DNA of 44,794 nucleotides. Source: an uncultured Lachnospiraceae bacterium (GTDB lineage: Bacteria; Bacillota; Clostridia; Lachnospirales; Lachnospiraceae). Both the position numbers and the translations under genes were made by a program. Below are positions 1 through 10,700 of the stretch, in pieces (the stretch's first letter is position 1; each line of letters opens with the position of its first letter). The notes under the pieces were generated by a model. That model saw nothing but the letters and a program-made list of their open reading frames with translations, made no database searches and was not told where the DNA came from. The DNA is taken from NCBI GenBank assembly GCA_902762955.1, contig CACWQH010000038.1, forward strand, positions 1-44,794, in the 5' to 3' direction.

Positions 1-1
1 A

Positions 2-445
2 GGCGGATGGATATGTCATAATTGTAAGAAAGCCAATTATTCTTATATAGGTTCATGCTCATGCGGTATGACAAGAGATGAATCTGAGAGACTTGAAAAA
101 GACGACAGGGATAAGGCAATTTCCGAAATGAGAGAAAGAGTTGCTAAGAGTAAGGAAATGTCAGCTTTGAAAGCTCAAAGTGAATTTAATGAAGCGGAAA
201 CATTTGACAGAGAGATAAAAGCCGGTAGTGTGCTGGAAGCTTCAGTTTTAAAGAAAGAAAATAAAACATGGGAGTGCCTTGCATGCCATACAGTCAATGA
301 TGAGGATGCTCAAAGCTGTAAGAACTGCGGTCAGATAAAAGCTATGGGGTATAAGAATGTTAAAATGATATATTGCCCAAGCTGTGGTACTGCGCTCGAT
401 GGTGGTTCTAAGTTTTGCTACAAGTGTGGAACAAAGATTAATTAG
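2..445 (+). CDS. Zinc-ribbon protein, 5' end outside window
   Basis: The reading frame is open from the first bases of the window, so the ATG at 68 is probably internal and the true start lies upstream. Three cysteine clusters are visible: CHNC followed by CSCG before the ATG at 68, CLAC...CKNC in the middle, and CPSC...CYKC at the C-terminus (double zinc-ribbon style). Between the first and second lies a highly charged, Lys/Glu-rich stretch likely to be helical. The clusters suggest binding of two or three zinc ions; such ribbons often occur in adaptor or regulatory proteins, but nothing here fixes a function. A hairpin with a T-run follows the stop codon, so this is the end of its transcript. 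Confidence 0.7.
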   Translation, partial: GGWICHNCKKANYSYIGSCSCGMTRDESERLEKDDRDKAISEMRERVAKSKEMSALKAQSEFNEAETFDREIKAGSVLEASVLKKENKTWECLACHTVNDEDAQSCKNCGQIKAMGYKNVKMIYCPSCGTALDGGSKFCYKCGTKIN

Positions 446-454
446 AAAATATAT

Positions 455-522
455 ATCCGGGGAAGGTTATCGTATGCACAACTTTTTTGCAAATGATAAT
501 TGCCCCCGGATTTATTTTTTTT
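455..522 (+). terminator. Rho-independent terminator after zinc-ribbon gene
   Basis: The arms ATCCGGGG (455-462) and CCCCGGAT (504-511) are perfectly complementary and are followed by a T-rich run (TTTATTTTTTTT). The loop is long, about 41 bases, and contains a further small GCAA/TTGC pairing. Position between two genes with a promoter just downstream supports termination. Confidence 0.7.
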
Positions 523-525
523 GGC

Positions 526-553
526 TTGAAAATAATATAGAATAATGTATAAT
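526..553 (+). promoter_or_regulatory. Promoter of the ABC exporter pair
   Basis: TTGAAA (526-531) and TATAAT (548-553) are separated by 16 bases. The -10 box overlaps an upstream in-frame ATG at 552, so that ATG cannot be the translation start of the following gene; the start at 597 fits. Confidence 0.65.
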
Positions 554-596
554 GTCGAATGGTAATATTTTAAAAACTAATCATACAGGATGTAAA

Positions 597-2363
597 ATGA
601 AACGTATACTTTATTATTTTAAAAATTATAAATTAAAATCCGTTCTTGCTCCATTGTTTAAAATGCTTGAAGCAAGCTTTGAATTGTTGGTTCCTCTTGT
701 TATGGCCGCAATCATTGATAAAGGTATTAATAATAATGACAAGCCTTATATATATAAGATGGGGCTTGTCCTTATTGCGCTTGGTATAATAGGACTTGTA
801 TGTTCAATTACGGCACAGTATTTCTCGGCGAAAGTCGCTATGAGCATCGGAAAGGAACTTCGATTTGATTTATTTAAGCATATTGAAACCTTATCTTACA
901 CTGAGATAGATGAGATAGGTACGTCTACGCTTGTAACGAGGATGACGAGTGATATTAATCAGGTTCAAACCGGTGTAAATATGTTTTTAAGACTTTTTAT
1001 GCGTTCACCATTTATAGTATTTGGTGCGACCATTATGGCATTTACGGTTGATTTTCATGCGGCGCTTGTTTTTCTTATAACTCTGCCGGTTTTATTTGTC
1101 ATAGTTTTTGGTATTATGATCATCTCAATTCCACTCTATAAAAAAGTTCAGAAAAAGTTGGACAGGGTTACTTTAAAAACTCGTGAAAATCTGTCCGGTG
1201 TCAGAGTTATAAGAGCCTTTAATCAGGAGGTAAATGAAAAAAAAGAATTTAAAGAGGTGACATCAGAACTGACAAAGGGGCAGATTTTTGTTGGAAAAAT
1301 AAATTCATTTTTAAACCCTCTTACCTATGTGGTTATAAACCTTTCTATAGCTGCACTTATATGGAAGGGTGGCGAGCGTGTTGAAGGTGGATTCATACTT
1401 CAAGGTTCGGTTTATGCACTTGTTAATTATATGTCGCAGATTCTGGTGGAGCTTGTCAAACTGGCGAATCTTATTATTACAGAAACCAAGGCAGTTGCAT
1501 GTGCTAAACGTATAAGTGATGTATTTGATATGAAGAGCAGTCAGGCTTATATTAGTTCAGAGGATATTGGTAACGACCTGTGGAACAGGCAGGTTACAGA
1601 TGCAAATGACAATAATGTGGACATAGCTCCAAAGGTTGAATTTATAAATACAGGTCTTACCTATAAGCATGCAAAGGAAGCGTCGATTGAAGGCTTAAAT
1701 CTGATTGTTAATAAGGGCGAAACCGTTGGTATAATCGGTGGTACCGGTTCAGGTAAATCCACTCTTGTAAATCTTATCCCGAGATTTTATGACTGCACCG
1801 AGGGTAAGGTGCTTATAGACGGTATAGACGTAAAGGATTATCCAAAGGATAAGCTGGTCAAAAAGATAGGCGTGGTTCCGCAAAAGGCGGTATTGTTTAG
1901 CGGAACTATCGAGGATAATATCAGATGGGGCAAGGCAGATGCCACCAAAGAGGATATAGAGCTTGCTCTGGATATCGCCCAGGCAAAGTCCTTTGTGGAT
2001 GAAAAAGAGGGTGGTATATCATTTAAGCTTAATCGCGGAGCAAAAAATCTTTCAGGTGGGCAAAAGCAAAGGCTTACCATAGCAAGAGCACTTGTAAAGC
2101 GTCCTGAGATATTGATTTTAGACGACAGTTCATCGGCTCTTGATTATGCAACGGATTCGGCACTTCGTATGGCTATAAAAGAAAAGATAAAGGATACAAC
2201 AGTATTTATGGTTTCACAGAGAGCAACTTCCATTATGTATGCTGATAAAATAGTTGTACTTGATGACGGAAAAGTTGTAGGACTTGGAACTCATGAGGAA
2301 TTGCTTAAATCCTGCGAGGTATATCAGGAGATATATTATTCGCAGAATAAAGAAAAGGCATAG
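597..2363 (+). CDS. ABC exporter half-transporter, degenerate ATP site
   Basis: 588-residue exporter with an N-terminal six-helix membrane domain (about residues 1-310) and a C-terminal ATPase domain. Walker A GGTGSGKST lies near residue 380 and signature LSGGQ near 485. The Walker B segment reads ILILDDSSS, with Asp in place of the catalytic Glu, and the switch-loop His is replaced by Gln (VSQR). These losses mark the degenerate partner of a heterodimeric exporter (BmrCD/LmrCD/TM287-288 type), pairing with the gene 48 bases downstream. The start at 597 (MKRILYYFKNYK) has AGGA six bases upstream; the earlier ATG at 552 overlaps the -10 box. The substrate cannot be told from sequence; drugs, lipids or peptides are all possible. 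Confidence 0.9.
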   Translation: MKRILYYFKNYKLKSVLAPLFKMLEASFELLVPLVMAAIIDKGINNNDKPYIYKMGLVLIALGIIGLVCSITAQYFSAKVAMSIGKELRFDLFKHIETLSYTEIDEIGTSTLVTRMTSDINQVQTGVNMFLRLFMRSPFIVFGATIMAFTVDFHAALVFLITLPVLFVIVFGIMIISIPLYKKVQKKLDRVTLKTRENLSGVRVIRAFNQEVNEKKEFKEVTSELTKGQIFVGKINSFLNPLTYVVINLSIAALIWKGGERVEGGFILQGSVYALVNYMSQILVELVKLANLIITETKAVACAKRISDVFDMKSSQAYISSEDIGNDLWNRQVTDANDNNVDIAPKVEFINTGLTYKHAKEASIEGLNLIVNKGETVGIIGGTGSGKSTLVNLIPRFYDCTEGKVLIDGIDVKDYPKDKLVKKIGVVPQKAVLFSGTIEDNIRWGKADATKEDIELALDIAQAKSFVDEKEGGISFKLNRGAKNLSGGQKQRLTIARALVKRPEILILDDSSSALDYATDSALRMAIKEKIKDTTVFMVSQRATSIMYADKIVVLDDGKVVGLGTHEELLKSCEVYQEIYYSQNKEKA

Positions 2364-2411
2364 ATGTTTGACGTGATAGGAATTGAGAGATTCATTAAAG
2401 GATAGTTTGAG

Positions 2412-4154
2412 ATGAAAAAAAATAATTCGTGGATTTTAAAAAGAATTATGCAACACATAAAAAAGTACACCTTTTGGGTAGTGCTTTCATTTGTATGCGC
2501 ATTTGTATCCGTTATTGCAACGCTTTATGCTCCGATACTTACAGGTGATGCCATTAATCTGATCATTAAACCGGGAGAGGTTGATTTTGACGGAATAAAG
2601 GAAATCATAGTTAAGTTTTTGATGGTTGTCGGTATAACGGCACTTTCCCAGTGGGTCATGAGTATAATCAATAACCATATAACCTATATGGTTGTTAAGG
2701 ATATAAGGATTGAGGCCTTTAATCATCTTTCAGATATGCCTCTTTCCTATATAGATTCTCATTCGCATGGAGATATCGTAAGCCGTATAGTTACGGATAT
2801 AGACCAGTTTGCTGATGGACTATTAATGGGCTTTTCACAGCTTTTCACAGGAATCGTTACGATAATCGGAACACTTTGCTTTATGTTATATCTTAATGTA
2901 TCTATTGCCCTTGTGGTAGTAGTACTTACGCCTTTATCTTTATTTGTTGCTGCATTTATAGCAAAGAGAACCTACAAGCTTTTCAGGGGTCAGTCAGAGT
3001 CAAGAGGCGAACTTACAGAACTTGTAGATGAAATGATAGGAGAGCAAAAGATAGTTCAGGCATTTGGCTATGAAGACGATGCTTTGAAAAGATTTGAAAT
3101 AATAAATGATAAGCTTGAAAAAGACAGTATGAATGCGACTTTTTACTCATCACTTGTCAATCCTTCGACAAGATTTGTAAATGGATTGGTTTACGCAGCT
3201 GTTGGTATAATCGGTGCATTTGCTGTGCTTAGGGGCAAGCTTTCTGTCGGAAGACTTACAAGCTTTTTAAGCTATGCCAATCAGTATACCAAGCCTTTTA
3301 ATGAGATATCAAATGTTATAACCGAGCTTCAAAATGCCATCGCTTGTGCAGGCAGGGTGTTTGAGCTTATAGACGAGCCGGGTGAGGTTAGTGAACCGGT
3401 AGGTGCAAGGGTGCTTGATAAGGCAAAAGGCGAGATAGTTATCGAGGATGTTTCATTTTCATATACAGAGGATAAGAAGCTTATCGAGCATCTTAATTTA
3501 CTGGTTAAGCCGGGCATGAGGGTTGCGATAGTAGGACCTACCGGCTGCGGTAAGAGTACGCTTATCAATCTTTTGATGAGATTTTATGATGTAAATGCAG
3601 GTAGCATAAGTGTGGATGGAACTGATATAAGAAAGATGACCAGGGAGAGCCTGCGTGACAATTACGGTATGGTGCTTCAGGAGACCTGGCTTAAGACCGG
3701 TACCATCAGGGACAATATCACTTATGGCAAGTCGGATGCATCTGATGAAGAGGTTATAGAGGCTGCAAAAAAGGCGCATTCGCATAGTTTTATCAAGAGA
3801 CTTCCACAGGGATATGATACTATTATCACAGAAGATGGAGGTAATCTTTCACAGGGACAAAAGCAGCTTCTTTGTATAACCAGAGTTATGCTCCTTATGC
3901 CGCCTATGCTTATCCTTGACGAAGCAACTTCCTCTATAGATACCAGAACGGAAATCCGTATCCAAAAAGCTTTTAACAGGATGATGGAAGGCAGGACGAG
4001 CTTTGTGGTTGCTCACAGGCTTTCAACCATTAAGGAGGCTGACATCATCCTTGTCATGAAGGATGGAAATATAATCGAAAAAGGCTCACATGAGGAACTC
4101 CTTGCTATGAATGGATTTTATAGTAACCTCTACAATGCGCAGTTTGCACATTAA
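2412..4154 (+). CDS. ABC exporter half-transporter, canonical ATP site
   Basis: 580-residue partner of the preceding exporter. It has a membrane domain (about residues 15-310) and an ATPase domain with Walker A GPTGCGKST (near 375), Walker B LILDEATSSID with the catalytic Glu (near 500) and switch His in AHRLST (near 534). Its signature motif is LSQGQ rather than LSGGQ. In known heterodimers the deviant signature of one subunit faces the deviant Walker B of the other; that is the pattern seen here, so the two subunits together would form one active and one inactive ATP site. It lies 48 bases after the first gene, presumably on the same mRNA. The extreme C-terminal codons run into a set of 33-bp repeats. 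Confidence 0.9.
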   Translation: MKKNNSWILKRIMQHIKKYTFWVVLSFVCAFVSVIATLYAPILTGDAINLIIKPGEVDFDGIKEIIVKFLMVVGITALSQWVMSIINNHITYMVVKDIRIEAFNHLSDMPLSYIDSHSHGDIVSRIVTDIDQFADGLLMGFSQLFTGIVTIIGTLCFMLYLNVSIALVVVVLTPLSLFVAAFIAKRTYKLFRGQSESRGELTELVDEMIGEQKIVQAFGYEDDALKRFEIINDKLEKDSMNATFYSSLVNPSTRFVNGLVYAAVGIIGAFAVLRGKLSVGRLTSFLSYANQYTKPFNEISNVITELQNAIACAGRVFELIDEPGEVSEPVGARVLDKAKGEIVIEDVSFSYTEDKKLIEHLNLLVKPGMRVAIVGPTGCGKSTLINLLMRFYDVNAGSISVDGTDIRKMTRESLRDNYGMVLQETWLKTGTIRDNITYGKSDASDEEVIEAAKKAHSHSFIKRLPQGYDTIITEDGGNLSQGQKQLLCITRVMLLMPPMLILDEATSSIDTRTEIRIQKAFNRMMEGRTSFVVAHRLSTIKEADIILVMKDGNIIEKGSHEELLAMNGFYSNLYNAQFAH

Positions 4155-4236
4155 AACTTGCGATTTTGCAGTAAAATATCAAAATAAAACTTGCGATTTT
4201 GCAGTAAAATATCAAAATAAAACTTGCGATTTTGAA
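4153..4236 (+). repeat. 33-bp direct repeats, two full copies and a partial
   Basis: The unit begins AAAACTTGCGATTTTGCAG and ends ATATCAAAAT; copies start at 4153, 4186 and 4219, and the third diverges after ACTTGCGATTTTG. The first copy overlaps the stop codon of the ABC gene. The array lies immediately upstream of the candidate promoter and coding start of the damaged ATPase gene, so it may be an operator array for that gene; this is inference. Confidence 0.85.
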
Positions 4237-4261
4237 ATAATACATATATAATATATATAAT
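4232..4261 (+). promoter_or_regulatory. Candidate promoter of ATPase remnant
   Basis: TTGAAA (4232-4237) and TATAAT (4256-4261) are separated by 18 bases, directly after the 33-bp repeats. A second TATAAT at 4247-4252 is too close to the -35 box. Confidence 0.45.
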
Positions 4262-4282
4262 ACAAGTTTTGAGGTGATTGTT

Positions 4283-4555
4283 TTGATATTTAAACGCAAG
4301 ATATATAATCAGATTCTTGATTGGAAAAATAAATCAGATGGCAAGACTGCACTAATTGATTTTCTTGTAACAAAGAAAAATAAAATATGTCCAATCGAGG
4401 TAAAAAGCTCAGGATACAGCAAACATCCGTCAATTGACGAGTTTTCAATCAAATATTCATCGCGTATATCGGATCAATATCTTATATATACAAAAGATTA
4501 TCAGAAAGATGGTAATATAGTAATGTTGCCGATTTATATGACACAGTTTTTATAA
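4283..4555 (+). pseudogene. DUF4143-family AAA ATPase remnant, internal deletion
   Basis: The first roughly 25 residues (IFKRKIYNQILDWK...GKTAL) match the usual N-terminus of DUF4143-type AAA ATPases just before the Walker A loop. The next residues (IDFLVTKKNKICPIEVKSS through PIYMTQFL) match the C-terminal end of the same family, which carries a nuclease-like D...E-V-K motif. The P-loop and the whole central part, normally some 350 residues, are missing, and the two ends are joined in frame at GCACTAATTGAT near 4350. A GAGGTG ribosome site at 4271-4276 favours a TTG start at 4283; a GTG at 4274 overlaps that site. The product, if made, would be about 90 residues and could not bind ATP. The family assignment is from recalled motifs. 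Confidence 0.7.
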
Positions 4556-4620
4556 AATGATTTCAAACTAAATATTGACATATTATATGTAAACAACTCA
4601 AGATGTAGTTGTTTTTTGGA

Positions 4621-4657
4621 AAAAGTGGCTAAAATACAGAATTTTAGCCACTTTTTG
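4621..4657 (+). terminator. Strong, possibly bidirectional terminator
   Basis: A 15-bp perfect stem (arm AAAAGTGGCTAAAAT, 4621-4635) with a five-base loop ends in CTTTTTG on the plus strand and AAAA on the other side. It separates the ATPase remnant from the giant surface protein gene. Confidence 0.85.
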
Positions 4658-4712
4658 TCATAAAAAAGGTGTTGCAATTTTGCATATAATCCGATATTAT
4701 GTAAAGTAGGAT

Positions 4713-4790
4713 TATAATATAGTAGGGTAAGTCTGCCCTTTTTTAAAATAATAATATTTGTTATAGAATAATATCATCATTCAGGGAGGA
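4713..4790 (+). promoter_or_regulatory. Leader and ribosome site of the giant adhesin
   Basis: A TATAAT box lies at 4713-4718 without a convincing -35 box. A small hairpin follows (AGGGTA...TGCCCT at about 4725-4739) and is followed by TTTTTT, which could act as an early transcription stop or mRNA 5' cap structure. The ribosome site GGGAGGA (4784-4790) lies six bases before the ATG. No other feature is apparent in this intergenic region. Confidence 0.4.
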
Positions 4791-4796
4791 TAAGAG

Positions 4797-7700
4797 ATGA
4801 AGGATTCAAAAAGAAAAGTTGCAAGACCAAGAAAGAGAGTGATAGCAATACTTCTGTCAGTACTTATGGTGCTGTCTATCATTATACCAAGTGGTGGAAG
4901 CGGTGTAAGGTATAATGCTTACGCTGAAGGGGAGGAGTCTGCCATTGGAGAGGGGGTAGACCTTAATTCAGAAGAAGGAGCTGCTGAGGAAAGTGTGACT
5001 TCAGAAGAAGGTGCTGAGAAATTAACTGCTGAGGAGGTGACTCCTTCGGAGGAAGGTGCAGATACTTCCGAAGAAGGCGAGGATAAGTATGCGGTAAATA
5101 TTCCGGCATCAACAGAAGAAATAACAGAAGCAGTGGTAGAAGAAAATCCTGTTGATGAAGATATTATAGATAATGAGCAGCTTTTAGGTGATGGTGGAAC
5201 TGTAACACGTTCACCTGAATTGATAAATTATGTATCTGATGCAGATGCCAAGACCGGCATTACATACGATTCAACCAACAATTCGTGGATCGGTGTAAAC
5301 CTTGACAATGAATATGAGTTTACGATTTATTTTACGGAGACTGATGTAAAGCAGTTTATAGAAGATGGGGCAAATATGACTTATACTATACCTAATGGTA
5401 TAGTTGCCAATAATATTGCAAGTACATATATAGACCTTATTTATAAGCAAAGCGGCAGCGATGAAACCGTTAAGGTATCAAATAATCCGTTTAGCGTACA
5501 AAATGGTGTTATTACCTTTAATTTTAATACAAGTGATTCTAACTTTGAAACATTAAAAAATTCGGAAGATGCCCAGTTTTACTTGACTTTTAAGGGCAAA
5601 TTTGATGGTTCGACTCAAAATATCAACTTTGGTAACGGCGTTACAAGAACAATCGATGCATCACTTTCAAGCGATGTGTCGGTTGACAAATGGAGCACCG
5701 GTTCTATAACCTCTGAGGCTGATAGTAAGCTTAGCTATACTGTCAGAGTAAAATCCTCCGGTTATAGCACGGGTATTACATTAAATGATGGTATTGATAA
5801 CAATGGCTTTGAAATAGAAAATGTTAATTATAAAATATATGACAGCTACGGAAAGGAAGTAACCACAGGGGTTACTGTAGAAGGTACCGGTCTTTCTACT
5901 GATAAAAATAGCATAAACTATACTATAGATAAGCTTCCTAACGGATATTATGTAGACTTTACATATGATGTTAAGCTTAAAAACAGTACGGATATTTCAA
6001 CAGTTGATACAGACGGCGATGGCAAGGTAGCTATCAAAAATACCGCCAATGTTACAAGTACGGAGGACACCAATTCATATAACAATTCCAAAACAGTTAC
6101 AAATAATATTACATACAGTTCAATCCAAAGCAAAACTGCAGAAGTTGTAGATGCAAATGAGGGTATAGTAAATTGGACCATTAAATTAAACCCTGAAATG
6201 ATGGTTTCGTTAAAGGGTAAGACCTTGACGGATGTACTTAATGATTCAAATACTACAATTAGCGATAATCAAGATTTTAATAGTAATATAACTATAACGG
6301 CTTATGATAATGCTTCGGGAACAGAAACCGCCAAAGCAACTTATACTGTAACTAAACCGACAGGTAAAGATTTTTCATATACCTTTACTGATACTGACCC
6401 ATACTATTACATAATTACATATCAGACAAAGGCTACTGATATGAATTCACAGATTTCTGATATGAAATTAAAAAACACCGCTACGTTTTTAGGAAATGAT
6501 AAAACAGCGGAAGCGACTATAGGTATAGGCGATAAGCTTGCTATAAATAAGACCGCAACAGAGGTAACGTCTGATTATGTTACATGGACTGTAACGGTTG
6601 ATGTACCTGCTAAGGGACTAGATAGTCTTGTACTTACTGATGCCGGGCCTAATTCATCAAATTATTATTATGATGATATAGATACATCTTCTATAAATGT
6701 AACCGGTTTAACAGGAAGTGAAGGTTATACAGCATCTTATTCGACTACAACAAGGGGAAGCGATAATGAGACGGTTACGTCAGGCTTTACACTTGTATTT
6801 CATAAATCTGACGAAACAACCGGTCTTGATGAAACGACTGCCAGCAGACAGATTTTTCTTACATATAAAACCAAGGTTGACCAAAAATGGCTTGATGCTG
6901 CGGCACAGGAAAGCTGGCGTAAAACTCATACCAATAATATAAGCGCTGTAGCAAACGATATAAGAATTGACACCTCTGCTGATGCAACTCCGTCTAAGGT
7001 TGAAATTGATAAATCCTTAGGCAGTAAGGGCACTATAACTATAGGGGATAAGAAGTATCCATATTATGAATTTAAGGTAAGGATATCGCCTGTTGACAGT
7101 GATACAGTTACTATTACAGATACATTACCGGAAGGATTTAAAATATACGAGGAAACTCCGGAAACAGATTGGTCGAGGAAGACAAAAGCCTACGGAAGTA
7201 AGTCGGTTTGGAGTCCGGAAACCCAAATTGGTTATTATAGTAGTACTGTTACCGATAGTGGTGTTACATATTCAACTAGTGGTAATAATGTAACCTTTAC
7301 AGTAGATATTAAAAAAGATTCAGAAGATAAATATTATGATTACTACTGGCTTGACTATTATATTATAGTAAAAGATGAATCATCATTAACAAGCTTAACC
7401 CAGACAGCTTTGGATAACCAAGGTAAGAGTGTGCTTACAAATACAGCAAAATATAAGGGTACGAGCGCATCCATCAATTTTGATTTTGAGCCTGATAAAG
7501 CTGACAGCAGCGTAGTTTCAAAGGAACTTATCAGTGAAGAAAATGGTGTTGCTACATATAAGATAGATGTAAACCCTGAAAAATTAAGATTAAATTCAGG
7601 AGAAAATATAACGCTTACAGATACCTTTACTAATTTGAGTATTGACTACTCAACTATCAAGATAACGGCAATTGACCCTGCAAATGCTGAGGTGGTTTCC

Positions 7701-10700
7701 TGTGATGTTCGTAGTAACGTTATGACAGTTGTATTGAAGGATGCAACGCATTATACAATTGAGTATAAGTCAAATGTCTTGTCTAACGGAACCTATACAA
7801 ACGTGGTTGAAGTAGCAGGCTTTACGGCTACTAAGTCAGCCAGCTATTCTTCTTCGGGTGGTGGTGATTACGGAAATTATCTGTCTATCAATATATTTAA
7901 GCAGGAGTACGGAAACTCGCTTAACAAGCTTGAAGGTGTAGAATTCCAGTTGTTTGTTGATGTTAATGGAGTTGCCACTCCGGTTACAGATGAGAGAGGA
8001 AGAATTGTAACCGCAACTACTGATGAAAATGGTAAAGCAACCTTTCAGGGAAGCTCATCCTCAGGCTGGAAGATTGAAAAGGGAAAGAAATATTATGTTA
8101 AAGAGTTAAATCCACCGGAAGGATATCTTGGAATAGATGGATATTATAACTTTACCATAGCGGATGTTTCGGATTGGAATCACTATGTATATAAGACCGG
8201 TGAAACCATGCGTGTGGATAACAATAAGATAGACCTTAAGGTTACCAAGACATTGGACAATGCTCCGGATAATCTTGATTTAAGTAAAATTAAGTTTACT
8301 GTTGTCGTCAGTGAGGGTGAAGGTTCTTCTGCAAGTACTCATACATACAATAAAACCCTTGCAGAAATCAAGACCGGTGCTGATACAGGTTCAAAATGGT
8401 ACAGCTATGATGCAGCTACAAAGACGTATACATGGTATATTACAGACCTTACAACCGGAAGCAGTGCAACAGTAACTGAAACAATTGACTCTGCTGAAGC
8501 ATCAGAGCAGCCAAGCTCAATTACCTATAGTATATTGGAGGATGGCGCTGCAACTGTTTCAGAACAGGCATATACAAGTGGCAGTGCTGTAAATGTTTCA
8601 GGTCTTGCGGAGGATTCTATCAAGACTGTAGCATTTACAAACAGCTATGCAGGTGCTGTGGATGTTACTCCTGTTGCATATAAAAAGCTTGACAACAAAA
8701 CCAAGGGAACAGGTGCAAGCCAGACCTATCCGTTGGATGGACTTTCATTTGATTTTGCCATATATGAAATTCCGGATAATTTTTATACAACATTGGGCGA
8801 TAGTCATAGGAGTGCAATAAGTGAAGATAATTTAAAAAATGCATCAAATTGGAAAGCAAATTCATTATCTACAGCAACAGCCTCGGACGAAACAGATGCT
8901 AAGGCAACCTTTGATAAGATAAACTATAACTTTGAAAGTGGAACGACCTTCCCGCAATATTACTACTATAAGATAGTAGAAAATTCTTCGGGCTACAGTA
9001 AGATAACAAATGATACCGGTTATGTTATCATGTCTGTTGTCATAAATAAAGATGCCCAGTCAGGAGTGCTTTCGAAGACTGTAACATACACCAAGTACAA
9101 AGCGGACGGTACAAAAGAGGTTGCAGAAACCTCTGAACCAAAGGCTGTAGCATTTAACAACAGCACTGCCGAAACAACCCTTTCACTTAAGGCAAACAAG
9201 CTCTTGACTGAAAACGGAAGAAGCGTAACACCGGGAAATGACTTTAGCTTTAAGCTTGAAGCTGTAGAATTAAATGGTGTGAAGGATACTCAGACCAATG
9301 CAAATCAGCCGGCGGTTATAAATAATGGCAGCAATGTTACATTTACTAATCTTACTTATAAGGCTTCTGATATAAGCACTGATAGCTCAAAGCCTACTGT
9401 TTACAGATATAGAATCAGCGAAAATGATGCACCTGAAGGCTACAGTAAGGATACAAATTATTACTATGTAGATGTGACAGTTATTCGTGATACATCTACA
9501 GGAGGAGTAAAGACCGAGACAAAGATTACAAAATATAGTGTTTCCGGTGCGGTAATAGAAGACAATGTCGCTACATCAAGGATAAGCTTTACCAATACTA
9601 AGTCTGCACGTACAGGCAGCGTTTCACTTGCTATCTCAAAGAAGGTTGATGGTAGTGCGGATGGTGTAAAAGGAAGCACATACGGTAAATTTGATTTTTA
9701 CTGCGGATACGTAGGAGAACAGTCCAATACTCTTAAGCCTGCTGAGATAACATCTTCTACTGCATGGACTAATCCTAAAACAGGCGTATGGTCAGCAGAT
9801 ACTAATATAATTACCTTCCCTGCAATAGAGTATAGTACAGCAAATGGTACAAATACTGAGCTTGGTACGGGTAAACACATTTATAGAATCTATGAAGGTG
9901 GTAATGGATATAACGGAATAAATAATTCACGTGATTTCTATATCGTGGTTGTTTCCGTTACTGACCCGGGAAGTGGAACAGCACTTACGACATCAGTAGA
10001 CAGTGTATATAAGTATGCATATAATACTTCTACTGGAACGTATGATACTGCTCAATCTGTAAGTGGAACAGGTTCATCAAATGTAATATTTGATAATACA
10101 AGCAATCAGGTAAGTGTTCCTATAACTGCAGAAAAGACTATAACCGGGGGAGACCACTCTAAGGCAGGCTTTAAATTTACTATAAATGCGATAGAAAATA
10201 GCACGAGTGGATATAAGCTTTATAAAAATGCAAGTGGAACTGCTTATACCGAAACTGTTACTTCGGATGCGGATGGTAAAATAACATTTTCTAATCTTGT
10301 ATTTACTAAGGCATCGGATGCAGGACGTTATCAGTTTGAAATAAAAGAGACTGCAGGTTCAGATACTACAATTACCTATGATGAGAGTGTTTATAGGGTT
10401 ACCGTAAATGTAACGTATAACGATACAACAAAGACTTTGGCAGCATCAATAGAAACAGTTGAAAAAAAGAATAGTTCAGGTGCTACTTATTATACAGTAC
10501 AAAATAAGTCAGTTTCTTTTGAAAATAAGCTTGTGCCACAAAAAGGCTCCATAACCTTTACTGCACAAAAGAAGCTTAAAAAGGCCGGAGAAACAGAAGC
10601 AGGAACAGATATTACCGGTACAGATGGTAATCTTAAAGAATTTTCATTTAAGCTTGAACAGGTTGATGCAAGCGGTACTACAGTATCATCCGGAGTGAAT

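Noticed and set aside
4153-4236. A short CRISPR array
   Set aside because: Units abut without spacers, and there are only two and a half copies.
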